Of a stretch of 18,216 bases of DNA, positions 6,047 to 14,308 are shown one piece after another (position 1 is the first letter of the stretch; each line of letters starts with the position of its first letter). The translations under genes were made by a program, and so were the position numbers. The notes under the pieces were generated by a model. It was not told the origin of the DNA, made no database searches, and saw nothing but the letters and a program-made list of their open reading frames with translations. Source of the stretch: Dehalococcoidia bacterium. Its GTDB lineage: Bacteria; Chloroflexota; Dehalococcoidia; SZUA-161. The stretch spans positions 1 to 18,216 of the forward strand of contig JAUXAX010000040.1 in the NCBI GenBank assembly GCA_030619685.1. The letters are read 5' to 3'.

Positions 6047-7597
6047 TTGGGTGCACAAGCAGCAGACCTCGTCCTCTATAATGGCAACATACTGACCATT
6101 GATCCCCAGCAGCCCAGGGCGGAGTTGGTAGCAACAGAAGCGGGGGAAATAGTCTGGGTTGGCTCCAATACCGACCTCGACCTCTTCAAAGAGCGAAAAA
6201 AGCTCATCAACTGTGAGGGCAAAACGGTTATCCCCGGCTTCAACGATGCTCATACCCATGTCCTGGCCTATGCCTCAAGCCTACTCAGTATCAATTGCAG
6301 TCCTGCTTCGGTTGCGTCCATTTCTGATATCCAGGGCAAGATCAGGCAGCAGGCAGAGCGTGTTCCCCAGGGCACCTGGCTGAAAGCTAGCGGCTACAAC
6401 GAGTTCCACCTCAGCGAGCGCCGCCACCCCACCCGCCACGATCTCGACCGAGCGGCACCATATCATCCAGTGAAGCTAACCCATCGCTCCATGCATGCCT
6501 GTGTGCTCAATAGCCTGGCGCTCTCTCTTACCGGCATCTCTATAGAGACCCCAGATCCCCCAGGCGGGCTCATTGACCGTGAACTGGAGACGGGGGAACC
6601 CAGCGGCATCCTCTTCGGCATGAACTCCTATATCAATGAGCAGGTGATGCCCCCCTTGAGCGACGAGGAGCTTAGACAGGGGGTGAGGCTTGCCAATCAG
6701 AGCTTTCTTTCCTCGGGTATCACCTCGATCCAGGACGCTACGGTGAGAAATGGCCTCGAGCAGTGGCAAACCTTTTTCAAGCTCAAAGAGGGGGGAGAGC
6801 TTATCCCCAGGGTCTGCATGATGTTCGGGCTCCACGCTCTCTCCAACCTCAAAGACAGGGGGCTACTGCCCGGCTACGGCGACCATGGACTCAGGTTGGG
6901 CGCGGTCAAGATAGCCCTGGATGAAACAAGAGGGCAGCTCAACCCGTCCCAGGAGGAACTGAATGAAGGAGTTCTTACGGCGCATCAGGATGGCTTTCAG
7001 GTAGCCATACACGCTGTTGAGGAGGGCACTGTGGAGGCAGCGGCTATTGCCCTGGAATACTGCCTGCATCGGTCTCCAAAGGCTGACCATCGCCACCGGT
7101 TAGAGCATTGCTCGGTATGTTCCCCCCCGCTACTGCGCCGATTGCAGGATGTACATGCCGTGGTTGTTACTCAGCCAGGGTTTATTTACTTCAGCGGCGA
7201 GAGATACTTGAACGATGTCCCCGATACACAGTTGCCCTGGCTGTATCGGACGAGGTCTTTCTTGGAGAACGGGCTCAGACCAGCGGGCAGCTCCGATTGT
7301 CCGGTGGCGCCCTGTGACCCACTGGTTGGGGTCTACGCTGCGGTCACGCGCAAGGCTGAGAGCGGGCAAGTCCTCTCTCCAGAGGAAGCTATTTCCCCCG
7401 GCGAGGCGCTCAGGATATATACCCTAAGCGGAGCCTATGCCTCCTTTGAGGAACGCTTAAAAGGAAGCATCGAAATTGGTAAGCTGGCCGACTTGGTGGT
7501 TTTGAGCGCTGACCCCACCAGGGTGCCGCCGGAGGAGATAAAGGAAATTCGGGTGGAGAAGACAATTATTGGTGGCGAGGTTGCGTGGGAACTGTAG
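6047..7597 (+). CDS. Amidohydrolase family protein (YtcJ-like, Amidohydro_3)
   Basis: A 516-residue metal-dependent hydrolase of the YtcJ/Amidohydro_3 group. The N-terminal beta-sandwich starts DLVLYNGNILTIDP, then GKTVIPGFNDAHTHVL carries the first metal ligands H69 and H71. Later blocks are QDATVRNG, VKIALDET, VAIHAVEEGTVEAA (His ligand), HRLEHCSVCSP (His ligand) and AGSSDCPVAPCDPL (Asp ligand), closing with the sandwich segment GSIEIGKLADLVVLSADP. The full set of expected ligands is present, so it should be active. Substrates in this family are varied amides, N-formyl compounds and cyclic ureas and cannot be told from sequence. It is cytosolic, with no signal peptide. TTG 6047 is the only start possible: an in-frame TGA lies at 6041 and GGTGA just precedes it. 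Its stop is 4 bases from the convergent yggT stop. Confidence 0.92.
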   Translation: MGAQAADLVLYNGNILTIDPQQPRAELVATEAGEIVWVGSNTDLDLFKERKKLINCEGKTVIPGFNDAHTHVLAYASSLLSINCSPASVASISDIQGKIRQQAERVPQGTWLKASGYNEFHLSERRHPTRHDLDRAAPYHPVKLTHRSMHACVLNSLALSLTGISIETPDPPGGLIDRELETGEPSGILFGMNSYINEQVMPPLSDEELRQGVRLANQSFLSSGITSIQDATVRNGLEQWQTFFKLKEGGELIPRVCMMFGLHALSNLKDRGLLPGYGDHGLRLGAVKIALDETRGQLNPSQEELNEGVLTAHQDGFQVAIHAVEEGTVEAAAIALEYCLHRSPKADHRHRLEHCSVCSPPLLRRLQDVHAVVVTQPGFIYFSGERYLNDVPDTQLPWLYRTRSFLENGLRPAGSSDCPVAPCDPLVGVYAAVTRKAESGQVLSPEEAISPGEALRIYTLSGAYASFEERLKGSIEIGKLADLVVLSADPTRVPPEEIKEIRVEKTIIGGEVAWEL

Positions 7598-7601
7598 ACC
7601 T

Positions 7602-7868
7602 CTAGGAAAGAGCTTGAATGAGCACCCGGCCAATGATCTGCAGCACGATGATAGCCACTATCGGTGATATATCGAACATGCCTATCGTGGGGATGATTCT
7701 ACGTAGCGGCCCCAGAATAGGCTCAGTTACCTGAAAAAGTACCTGATAGAGGCTAACAACGAAGCCGCTTGTGGGATTGACCATAAACCAGGATAGGACA
7801 ACCCTGGCGAATATGGCGATGGTGATCACCTGTATGATGTAGTAGATAAGCACGGCTGCGGTACTCAT
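7602..7868 (-). CDS. yggT: YggT family membrane protein
   Basis: An 88-residue integral membrane protein with two predicted membrane segments: residues 5-28 (VLIYYIIQVITIAIFARVVL) and 66-87 (SPIVAIIVLQIIGRVLIQAL). Between them lie the family signatures FARVVLSWFMVNP, VTEPILGPLRRIIP and FDISPIVA. YggT proteins are of uncertain role, linked in other bacteria to osmotic tolerance and, in the ylm cluster and plastids, to division and membrane organisation. The start ATG overlaps the proC stop by 4 bases (ATGA) and has a strong GGAGGTGA 9 bases upstream. Its place next to yggS is conserved in many bacteria. It is the last gene of the minus-strand series. Confidence 0.93.
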   Translation of the reverse strand: MSTAAVLIYYIIQVITIAIFARVVLSWFMVNPTSGFVVSLYQVLFQVTEPILGPLRRIIPTIGMFDISPIVAIIVLQIIGRVLIQALS

Positions 7869-8677
7869 TTGCCGCTCTCACCTCCAAGAAGCTTTGCTTT
7901 CTCGTAAGCAGCGATGACCGCCTGGGCTATGAGGGCTCGCACCCCTCCCTCCTCCAGGCAAAGAAGACCCTCAGCGGTAGTCCCTCCCGGTGAGGTAACC
8001 GAATTCTTCAGTTCCGCCGGGTGTTTGCCGGACTCCTTGGTCATATGCGCAGAGCCCAGCACAGTTTGCGTTACCAGCTCCCCTGCCAGCTCCCTAGGCA
8101 GCCCGATCTGCACCGCGGCGTCGATGAGCGCCTCTATGATCAGGAAGATATAGGCAGGGCCGCTGCCGCTTATCGCCGTAGCCATGTCGATATACTTCTC
8201 ATCAGAAAAGTATATCTCCTTGCCCATCGCCCTCAGGATAGTCTGCACCATTTCCTTCTGCTTCTGGCTCACTGCAGCGGTGGAGGTCCATACGCTCATC
8301 CCCTCTCCAACCTGTGCTGGTGTATTGGGCATCACCCGCACAACCTTGTCATGTCCCAGCCCTTTTCTGATGGTGTCAATTCTGGCCCCGGCGACGATAG
8401 AGAGCACCAGTTGTTCATCCTTTAGCTCGCCCTTGAGGTCTTTCATCACCGCGGCCAGTGTCTGAGGCTTGATCGAGAGCACGATGACCTCGCGATCAAG
8501 GACCGCTCTGTGAATATCTCGGGCGCAATTGACCTTGTATTTTTCCCCTATGTGGGTAAGGCGAGCTTGATCGACGTCGCAGGCAAAAACCGTATCGTGG
8601 CTGGTTGCTCCTTGCCTGAGAAGGGCTGAAATCATAGCCTCACCCATAACCCCGGCCCCAATAAAGGCGATCCTCAT
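7865..8677 (-). CDS. proC: Pyrroline-5-carboxylate reductase
   Basis: A 270-residue enzyme that reduces 1-pyrroline-5-carboxylate to L-proline with NAD(P)H, the last step of proline synthesis. The Rossmann motif is GAGVMG (7-12). Family blocks are SIKPQ (68-72), [14 protein letters not shown] (113-126), [15 protein letters not shown] (170-184) and the ProC signature [20 protein letters not shown] (219-238). Length and motifs are complete. GAGGAGAAAA lies just before the ATG. It starts 10 bases after yggS and overlaps yggT by 4 bases, so all three are probably translated from one mRNA. proC between yggS and yggT is a common arrangement. Confidence 0.97.
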   Translation of the reverse strand: MRIAFIGAGVMGEAMISALLRQGATSHDTVFACDVDQARLTHIGEKYKVNCARDIHRAVLDREVIVLSIKPQTLAAVMKDLKGELKDEQLVLSIVAGARIDTIRKGLGHDKVVRVMPNTPAQVGEGMSVWTSTAAVSQKQKEMVQTILRAMGKEIYFSDEKYIDMATAISGSGPAYIFLIIEALIDAAVQIGLPRELAGELVTQTVLGSAHMTKESGKHPAELKNSVTSPGGTTAEGLLCLEEGGVRALIAQAVIAAYEKAKLLGGESGK

Positions 8678-8687
8678 CGTTTTCTCC

Positions 8688-9356
8688 TCAAGCTCGTCTT
8701 CTCTCGCCGAAAATCGCTCGACCGATCCTCACCAGCGTAGCTCCCTCCTCAATGGCGACCTCGAAGTCATCGGTCATCCCCATAGAGAGATGCCTGAGCC
8801 CCAGAGCATCCCCAAGTTGCCGCAACCGACGAAAGACAGGCCGCACCTCCTCGGCATCGCTCACCCAGGGAGCGATGGTCATCAGCCCCTCGATTTCGAG
8901 ATTAGGCAACCTCCCGATACGCTTGACTGCCTCATCGACCTCAGGCAACGTGAAGCCGCTTTTGGTTGCCTCAGCGGCAACGTTGACCTCGATGAGAACA
9001 GGCAACCTCTTCTGACTGCGCCTGCTCAGGGCTTCCGCTAGCCTGAGCGAATCAACGCTATGGATTATATCAAAAAAGTCCACCGCTGTCTTGGCCTTGT
9101 TGGTTTGAAGGTGTCCCACCATGTGCCAGGTTAAGTGAGCCCTCAAGCTCGCAAGCTGCTCGATCTTGGGTCTAGCCTCCTGAACCCTGTTCTCGCCGAA
9201 GTTCCTGATGCCGGCGTGGAAGGCAGCCTCGATCGCGGGGACCTCTATGGTCTTGGTCACGACGACCAGGGTCACCTCATCCGGCGACCGCCCCACCCGC
9301 TCACAAGCCCCGGCGATGCGCCGTTGCAACTCTTGTACGTTATGCTCAATGTCCAT
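8688..9356 (-). CDS. yggS: YggS/PLPBP family pyridoxal phosphate homeostasis protein
   Basis: A 222-residue single-domain PLP-binding protein with an alanine-racemase-like barrel. The PLP lysine is K35 in VVVTKT. Other family motifs are [67 protein letters not shown] and the phosphate-binding region [23 protein letters not shown]. Known members bind PLP without a clear catalytic activity and buffer vitamin B6 and amino or keto acid pools. In this copy the usual MSxD is MTDD. ATG 9356 lies 3 bases after the radical SAM stop, with GGAG about 11 bases before, so coupling is likely. Confidence 0.96.
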   Translation of the reverse strand: MDIEHNVQELQRRIAGACERVGRSPDEVTLVVVTKTIEVPAIEAAFHAGIRNFGENRVQEARPKIEQLASLRAHLTWHMVGHLQTNKAKTAVDFFDIIHSVDSLRLAEALSRRSQKRLPVLIEVNVAAEATKSGFTLPEVDEAVKRIGRLPNLEIEGLMTIAPWVSDAEEVRPVFRRLRQLGDALGLRHLSMGMTDDFEVAIEEGATLVRIGRAIFGERRRA

Positions 9357-9359
9357 GCT

Positions 9360-11000
9360 TTAGCATACTCCGCACTTATAGCAGTTTTTTGGTGGACAGG
9401 GAGGGGTCTCAGCACCCCGCCGAGCTTTCTCTAGCTCCTCCCCGAGATAATCACAGGTAATGCCGGAATCCACTACCGACCAGGGCAGCGGCTCATCAAG
9501 GGGCAATTCCCGATGTGCGTAGAAGTCGGCGCTGAGATCACGTTCCTCCAGCGCCCGGTGCCACGCGGCAAGAGAGTACCCCGACATACTGGCCAGAGCT
9601 GCGCCCAGCCTGACATCGCCTCGTGATAGCACCCCCTGGACCAGGCTCCAACCCACGCTCTCGGCCCTGACCTCGATGCCGCTTTTGGCAAGGCCATTCT
9701 TGATTCGCTTCGTGCGACGTTGAAGAATGTCCTTGGGGGCCATTGCCAGCCATTGGAAAGGGGTGCCCGCTTTGGGCACAAAAGGCTCTACGGTAAGGGC
9801 GATACGGCATCCTGTCCTCTCGATGCGATCCTTCAGCTTGAGGGTCAGTTTGATGATCTCCTCGATGTCATCGTCGCACTCCGTTGGCAGGCCAATCATA
9901 AAGTAGAGCTTGACCTGCCTCAGCCCCTGCTCTGCAACATTGTCAACCGCCTCGATGATATCGCTCTCCGTTATGCCCTTGTTGATAAGCTGGCGCAATC
10001 TCTCGGAGCCTGCCTCAGGGGCCAGGGATACGGTTTGGGTGCCGCTTTCCCCAAGACCACGAAGGACTCTCTTGGATAAGGGGCGAATTCGTAGCGAGCT
10101 GACCGATATCTCGGCACCCATTTGCCGCAGCCGCGAGACAAGCTCATCTATCTCGGGGTGGTCTGAGACGGCCGCCGCTAGAAGCCCCATCCTCTTGCCA
10201 TACCTAAGGCCCTTCTCGGCCTGGGCCAGCAAGCTCCCCAGAGAGCGGAAGCGAAACGGCCTAAACCAAAACCCGGCGAGGCAGAAGCGGCAGCCCCAGC
10301 CACAGCCGCGTGCGATCTCAATGAGGTACATATCGCTGAGGTCGGTATCCGGAGTCAGAACAACCGAGGTGGTAGCTACAGAGTCGAGGTCAGCCAGCCA
10401 CTGCCGGCTAACAGGATCGCCATCGTATAGCGCGGGGACATAGACTCCAGGCACTGAAGCCAGTTCCTTGAGCAGCTCGTCCTTTTTGTCTTGAAGACCA
10501 TTGGTCAAGACTTCAATAAAGCTGGGCAGTATAGCCTCCCCTTCCCCGATGGCAAAGCAGTCGAAGAAGAGAGAAAGGGGTTCGGGGTTGGCAGTGACGC
10601 TGGAGCCGCCGGCGATTACCAGGGGATGGCTTTCGTTGCGGTCAGCAGCGAAGAGAGGGATGCCGCCAGCTTTGAGGATTTGAACTACATTGAAATAATC
10701 CAGTTCGTAGGAGATGGAGAAGGCGAGGACGTCGAAATCGGGAAGAGGCCGCTGCGATTCCAGGCTGATGGGTTCTTCAGCCCTATGTATTCTTGGTTCC
10801 CACAGAATCCGCTCACAGACTATGTTTTCGTAGCTGTTGAGAAACCCATAGATGGTCTGAAAACCGAGGCTGGACATCCCCAGGTAGTAAGAGTTGGGGT
10901 AGATGAGGGCAATGGGCGTTCTCCCTCCCCAGTCCTTGTACACAGTGCCCTTCTCTTTTTCGAGCCTTTGCCTGGCCTCTTTGATCGTTTTCCATGTCAT
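9360..11000 (-). CDS. B12-binding-type radical SAM protein (TIGR03960-like)
   Basis: A 546-residue protein. Residues about 30-165 form a cobalamin-binding-like Rossmann domain (LPDFDVLAFSISYELDYFNV, IPLFAAD, PLVIAGGSSVTANPEPLSLF, CFAIGEGE), but the DxHxxG base-off motif is not seen. The radical SAM core follows, with C233, C237 and C240 in RGCGWGCRFC, then VSLAPEAGSERLRQLINKGI and VKLYFMIGLPTE. It most resembles the unnamed TIGR03960 family, often fused to or next to a DUF2344 protein; no DUF2344 is present here. The C-terminus ends in a second cysteine cluster (C535, C540, C543, C546; CPPKNCYKCGVC), possibly an auxiliary Fe-S or zinc site. The start ATG lies 15 bases after the nrdJ stop with a weak Shine-Dalgarno site. 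Substrate unknown; a role in RNA or ribosome maturation is only a guess. Confidence 0.85.
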   Translation of the reverse strand: MTWKTIKEARQRLEKEKGTVYKDWGGRTPIALIYPNSYYLGMSSLGFQTIYGFLNSYENIVCERILWEPRIHRAEEPISLESQRPLPDFDVLAFSISYELDYFNVVQILKAGGIPLFAADRNESHPLVIAGGSSVTANPEPLSLFFDCFAIGEGEAILPSFIEVLTNGLQDKKDELLKELASVPGVYVPALYDGDPVSRQWLADLDSVATTSVVLTPDTDLSDMYLIEIARGCGWGCRFCLAGFWFRPFRFRSLGSLLAQAEKGLRYGKRMGLLAAAVSDHPEIDELVSRLRQMGAEISVSSLRIRPLSKRVLRGLGESGTQTVSLAPEAGSERLRQLINKGITESDIIEAVDNVAEQGLRQVKLYFMIGLPTECDDDIEEIIKLTLKLKDRIERTGCRIALTVEPFVPKAGTPFQWLAMAPKDILQRRTKRIKNGLAKSGIEVRAESVGWSLVQGVLSRGDVRLGAALASMSGYSLAAWHRALEERDLSADFYAHRELPLDEPLPWSVVDSGITCDYLGEELEKARRGAETPPCPPKNCYKCGVC

Positions 11001-11015
11001 GAACTGTTCACATTG

Positions 11016-13610
11016 CTAACACTTGGTATAGCCGCAGGCCTGGCAGATGAAGCAGCCCTCCTGGAAAATGAGCAGGCCGCCGCAGTCGGGACATTGCCCC
11101 GCCGTATTCTTGACCCCACCACCACCCTTGGTCTTGGCTTTGATTTTGGCTTCATGGCTGGCTTTGTGCTCAACATCAGCACCACTGTTACTTTGGTGCC
11201 TCTCCAGAACGCCAGCAATGGCATCAGGGCAGGAGAGGATAGCATGGCCCCTGTCCCAGGCAATTGAGGGGCACCTGATTCCTCTCAGGTGCTTGATGAT
11301 CGATTCCACCTCTACCCCTGACCTCAGTGCCAGGGAGATCAGCCTGGTGATAGCCTCAAGTTGCGCCGAGGCACAGCCTCCTGACTTCCCTAAGGCACAG
11401 AACACCTCGCACAACCTACCCTCCTCATCGTAGTTCACCGTTGTATAGAGGTTTCCGCAGCCGGTGGCGACTTTCTCGGTGACTCCTGCAGTAGTGATCG
11501 GCCGTTCCCTGGGGACTCGTCTGGCCTCCTTCTCCTCGACTAGCTCATCTGTGTCAATGCTCAGCACCTGGCTGTCGCGGCTCCTATCCCTGTAGATCGT
11601 TATGCCTTTGCAGCCCTCCTTGTAGGCCATTATGTAGACCCGGGCTACGTCCTCCCTGGTTGCATCGTGAGGGAAATTGACAGTCTTGGATACGGCGTTA
11701 TCGGTGTGCTTCTGAAATGCCGCCTGCATCCTGACATGCCACTCAGGGGTAATGTCGTGGGAGGTGACGAATAACTTCTTAACCTTTTCCGGGATACCCT
11801 CTATATCGCGTAGATTCCCTTGTTTAGCCACCCCTTGCTTTAGCTCTTCAGAGTAGAATCCCTCCCTCTTCGCTACCTCCTCAAACAGGGGGTTTACCTC
11901 CGCTAGCTGTGTACCCTCCAGTATAGTGCGTGTATAGCTCAGGGCGAACAGGGGCTCAATGCCGCTGGAACAGCCAGCGATTATGCTCAGGGTGCCGGTG
12001 GGGGCGATGGTGGTCCTGGTAGCATTTCTAACCCCGGGACCGTCGGGCTTGTCATAAACGCTGCCCTTAAAGGCAGGAAACACGCCCCTCTCCTCGGTAA
12101 GCTCTTTGGATACCTCCATAGACTCCTTGCTTATAAACTTCATCAGGTCCTCAGCAGTCTTAAGCGCTTCCTGTGAATCATAGGGTATCCCCAACAGGAT
12201 AAGGAGGTCGGCGAAACCCATCACCCCGAGGCCGATCTTCCTGGTGGCCTTGGTCATCTCGTCTATCTTAGGTAGGGGGAATTTGTTGACATCTATTACG
12301 TTGTCGAGGAACCTGACAGCCATTCTCACCGTCTTCCTGAGCTTATCCTCGTCGATCTCGAACTTACCGTTTCTCTCATGGACCATCTTGGACAGGTTGA
12401 TCGATCCCAGGTTGCACGACTCGTAGGGCAGAAGGGGTTGTTCGCCGCAGGGATTGGTGCTCTCCACACTTCCCAGCTTTGGAGTCGGGTTATCCCTGTT
12501 CACCCGGTCGAGGAACACAATGCCCGGGTCTCCATTCCTCCATGCCATATCAACTATGCGGTCGAACACCTCTTTGGCGTTGAGCTTGCCCACCACCTTC
12601 TTGGTGCGGGGATTCACTAGCTCGTAGTCACCGCTGCTCTCCACCGCCTTCATGAACTCCTCGATCACTGCCACCGATATGTTAAAGTTGGTAAGGGAGG
12701 TGTAGTCCTCTTTGGACGTGATGAAGTTCACTATGTCGGGATGGTCAACGTTCAGGATTGCCATGTTGGCCCCCCGCCGCTTGCCCCCCTGCTTGATGAC
12801 GTCGGTGGCGGCATCGAAGGCTCGCATAAACGAGACCGGGCCGCTGGCTACTCCTCCGGTGGAGCCCACCGTGTCACCCTCAGGGCGCAGTCGGGAGAAA
12901 GAGAAACCGGTGCCGCCCCCGCTCTTATGTATCAGAGCGGTGTGCTTCACGGAATCGAAAATAGAGTCCATGGAGTCCTCGATAGGCAGCACGAAACAGG
13001 CCGAAAGCTGCCCCAGCTCGCGGCCAGCGTTCATCAGCGTTGGTGAGTTGGGCAAAAACTCGAGATTCGCCATCATCTGATAGAACTCCTCTTCCCTGGC
13101 TTCGATGTCGGCTTTGGGGTTGTAGAGCGAGTCCGCCGCGGCGATGTGATGGGCCACGCGGTGAAACATGTCCTCAGCGCTCTCGATCACCTGACCCTTG
13201 TCGTTCTTTACCAGGTACCTTCTCTCCAGGACTGCCCTGGCATTCGGCGATACTTCGGCCTTGGACTTCTCGGTTTTCTTGCTTTTGACCTTGGTTCTCA
13301 GAATAGCGGGCTGCTCCTCCTTCTCCACAAGTGGCAGAAACGCTTCAGGACCCCTCTGGGCAAGGATATTTCTCGCAATCGACCTGATCTCTGTCTCGTG
13401 AACAGGCCTTCTTATCTCGGGGGCGAGATGCTCCAAACCAGGCAGGGTGGGGACGCGATCCAGGCGCTCCATAACCTGGTCGGCGAGTCCCTCGATCATC
13501 TCCCTGTCCGATATGCCCATGGACTCGGCAGAAGCGAAAATCGCGCGAGCAACTCTGTTGCGCAATGAGCGCTCGACTTTACTATTCTTTCGATTATTAC
13601 CGCTACTCAT
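11016..13610 (-). CDS. nrdJ: Adenosylcobalamin-dependent (class II) ribonucleoside-diphosphate reductase
   Basis: Reduces ribonucleotides to deoxyribonucleotides using a radical from adenosylcobalamin, with no oxygen requirement and no NrdB subunit. 864 residues from ATG 13610, chosen because AAGGTG stands 6 bases before it; a GTG 3 codons earlier overlaps that site. The first ~120 residues are a helical, charged extension. The catalytic barrel holds FLPNSPTLMNAG, QLSACFVLP (first active-site Cys, residue 205), HKSGGGTGFSFSRLRP, STNPCGEQPLLPYESCNLGS (radical Cys 388, Glu 390) and ATRTTIAPTGTLS. A TSCPD-type domain follows (VATGCGNLYTTVNYDEEGR ... GGCASAQLEA), then a Lys/Gly linker and a zinc ribbon (CPDCGG ... 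CQACGYTKC) whose last cysteines probably shuttle electrons. It lies 38 bases after nrdR with no promoter or NrdR box in the gap, so it is under the nrdR promoter. Confidence 0.97.
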   Translation of the reverse strand: MSSGNNRKNSKVERSLRNRVARAIFASAESMGISDREMIEGLADQVMERLDRVPTLPGLEHLAPEIRRPVHETEIRSIARNILAQRGPEAFLPLVEKEEQPAILRTKVKSKKTEKSKAEVSPNARAVLERRYLVKNDKGQVIESAEDMFHRVAHHIAAADSLYNPKADIEAREEEFYQMMANLEFLPNSPTLMNAGRELGQLSACFVLPIEDSMDSIFDSVKHTALIHKSGGGTGFSFSRLRPEGDTVGSTGGVASGPVSFMRAFDAATDVIKQGGKRRGANMAILNVDHPDIVNFITSKEDYTSLTNFNISVAVIEEFMKAVESSGDYELVNPRTKKVVGKLNAKEVFDRIVDMAWRNGDPGIVFLDRVNRDNPTPKLGSVESTNPCGEQPLLPYESCNLGSINLSKMVHERNGKFEIDEDKLRKTVRMAVRFLDNVIDVNKFPLPKIDEMTKATRKIGLGVMGFADLLILLGIPYDSQEALKTAEDLMKFISKESMEVSKELTEERGVFPAFKGSVYDKPDGPGVRNATRTTIAPTGTLSIIAGCSSGIEPLFALSYTRTILEGTQLAEVNPLFEEVAKREGFYSEELKQGVAKQGNLRDIEGIPEKVKKLFVTSHDITPEWHVRMQAAFQKHTDNAVSKTVNFPHDATREDVARVYIMAYKEGCKGITIYRDRSRDSQVLSIDTDELVEEKEARRVPRERPITTAGVTEKVATGCGNLYTTVNYDEEGRLCEVFCALGKSGGCASAQLEAITRLISLALRSGVEVESIIKHLRGIRCPSIAWDRGHAILSCPDAIAGVLERHQSNSGADVEHKASHEAKIKAKTKGGGGVKNTAGQCPDCGGLLIFQEGCFICQACGYTKC

Positions 13611-13648
13611 AGCTCTCACCTTGTCATTGATATCACTCTAGCTGATAA

Positions 13649-14185
13649 CTATCGGTGCTTAGACGAGGCAGCTCTCTCCTTTCTGCCCAAGGAATCAAGC
13701 GCTTCCTTGGGAATAAGGGGCAACTGGCTTGAAGGATAGCTGCTGGCGATGAGGGTGTCCACCTCCTGCTTGAGGCTGGTGATATCGGCGAAATCGCGGT
13801 AGACGCTGGCGAAGCGAATATAGGCAATGTGGTCCAGCTCCTTTAGCCTGTCCATCACTATCTCACCTACCACCGAGCTTGGGACCTCTGCCTTGCCCAA
13901 TTGGAGCAGCTCGGTTTCAATGTCATCCACTAGCTTCTCCACCGTTCCCGTGGGAAGGGGGCGCTTTTCACAGGCCTTGCGAATGCCGGTGGCCAGCTTA
14001 TCGTGGCTGAACGCCTCACGGCGCAGGTCCTTTTTGATGATAACGAGGTTGCCGGTCTGGACCCTCTCGTGGGTGGTGAACCTGAATCCGCAGGCGAGGC
14101 ACTGACGACGGCGGCGGACGCTGTCATCGACAGTACGGGAGTCGGTTACCTTGGAATCTTCGTGACCGCAATGAGGACACTTCAT
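13649..14185 (-). CDS. nrdR: Transcriptional repressor NrdR
   Basis: A 178-residue repressor of ribonucleotide reductase genes that senses ATP/dATP. The N-terminal zinc ribbon is MKCPHCGHEDSKVTDSR and CLACGFRFTTHE (C3, C6, C29, C32), followed by the RRRR stretch and an ATP-cone (about 47-140: VIIKKDLRREAFSHDKL, ACEKRPLP, YIRFASVYRDF). Start ATG 14185 is chosen over upstream in-frame codons because it gives the invariant MKCP start and has GAGGT 7 bases before it. The C-terminus runs about 20-25 residues beyond the usual length, in a Ser/Pro/Lys-rich tail. Two NrdR boxes overlap its promoter, so it represses itself and the nrdJ gene behind it. Confidence 0.97.
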   Translation of the reverse strand: MKCPHCGHEDSKVTDSRTVDDSVRRRRQCLACGFRFTTHERVQTGNLVIIKKDLRREAFSHDKLATGIRKACEKRPLPTGTVEKLVDDIETELLQLGKAEVPSSVVGEIVMDRLKELDHIAYIRFASVYRDFADITSLKQEVDTLIASSYPSSQLPLIPKEALDSLGRKERAASSKHR

Positions 14186-14203
14186 CGCCGAGACCTCGCC
14201 AAT

Positions 14204-14244
14204 CAATATATTGTGGCGGAAGCATAGATTATCACAATATATTG
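14204..14244 (-). promoter_or_regulatory. Pair of NrdR boxes
   Basis: The perfect palindrome CAATATATTG occurs twice, at 14204-14213 and 14235-14244, exactly 31 bases apart (three helical turns). Both core and spacing match the NrdR-box pair known upstream of ribonucleotide reductase genes. The distal box lies between the -35 and -10 of the nrdR promoter and the proximal one lies in the leader, so binding would block transcription of nrdR and nrdJ. Confidence 0.9.
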
Positions 14245-14254
14245 ATATTGTCAA
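14226..14254 (-). promoter_or_regulatory. Promoter of nrdR-nrdJ
   Basis: On the minus strand a perfect -35 TTGACA (14249-14254) precedes two overlapping -10 candidates: TAATCT (14226-14231) at 17-base spacing, or GATAAT (14228-14233) at 15 bases preceded by TGT as an extended -10. It lies in the gap after secF, so the nrd genes can be transcribed separately from secDF. Confidence 0.7.
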
Positions 14255-14308
14255 GGTGTTTTGGCTGGCTTTTGGGCCTATCAGGCAACCTTTTGCGCAA
14301 GCTGGCGC

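Noticed and set aside
11001..11009. GAACTGTTC, a possible LexA site before the radical SAM gene
   Set aside because: The half-sites are 1 base apart instead of 4, it lies at the start codon inside an operon, and no promoter accompanies it.
10491..11267. Plus-strand open frame of 258 codons
   Set aside because: Antisense to the radical SAM gene and the nrdJ end, both of which have clear family motifs; long frames opposite G+C-rich genes are expected.
14255..14308. Terminator after secF
   Set aside because: Only a 4-base GCGC stem without a T-run; too weak to call.
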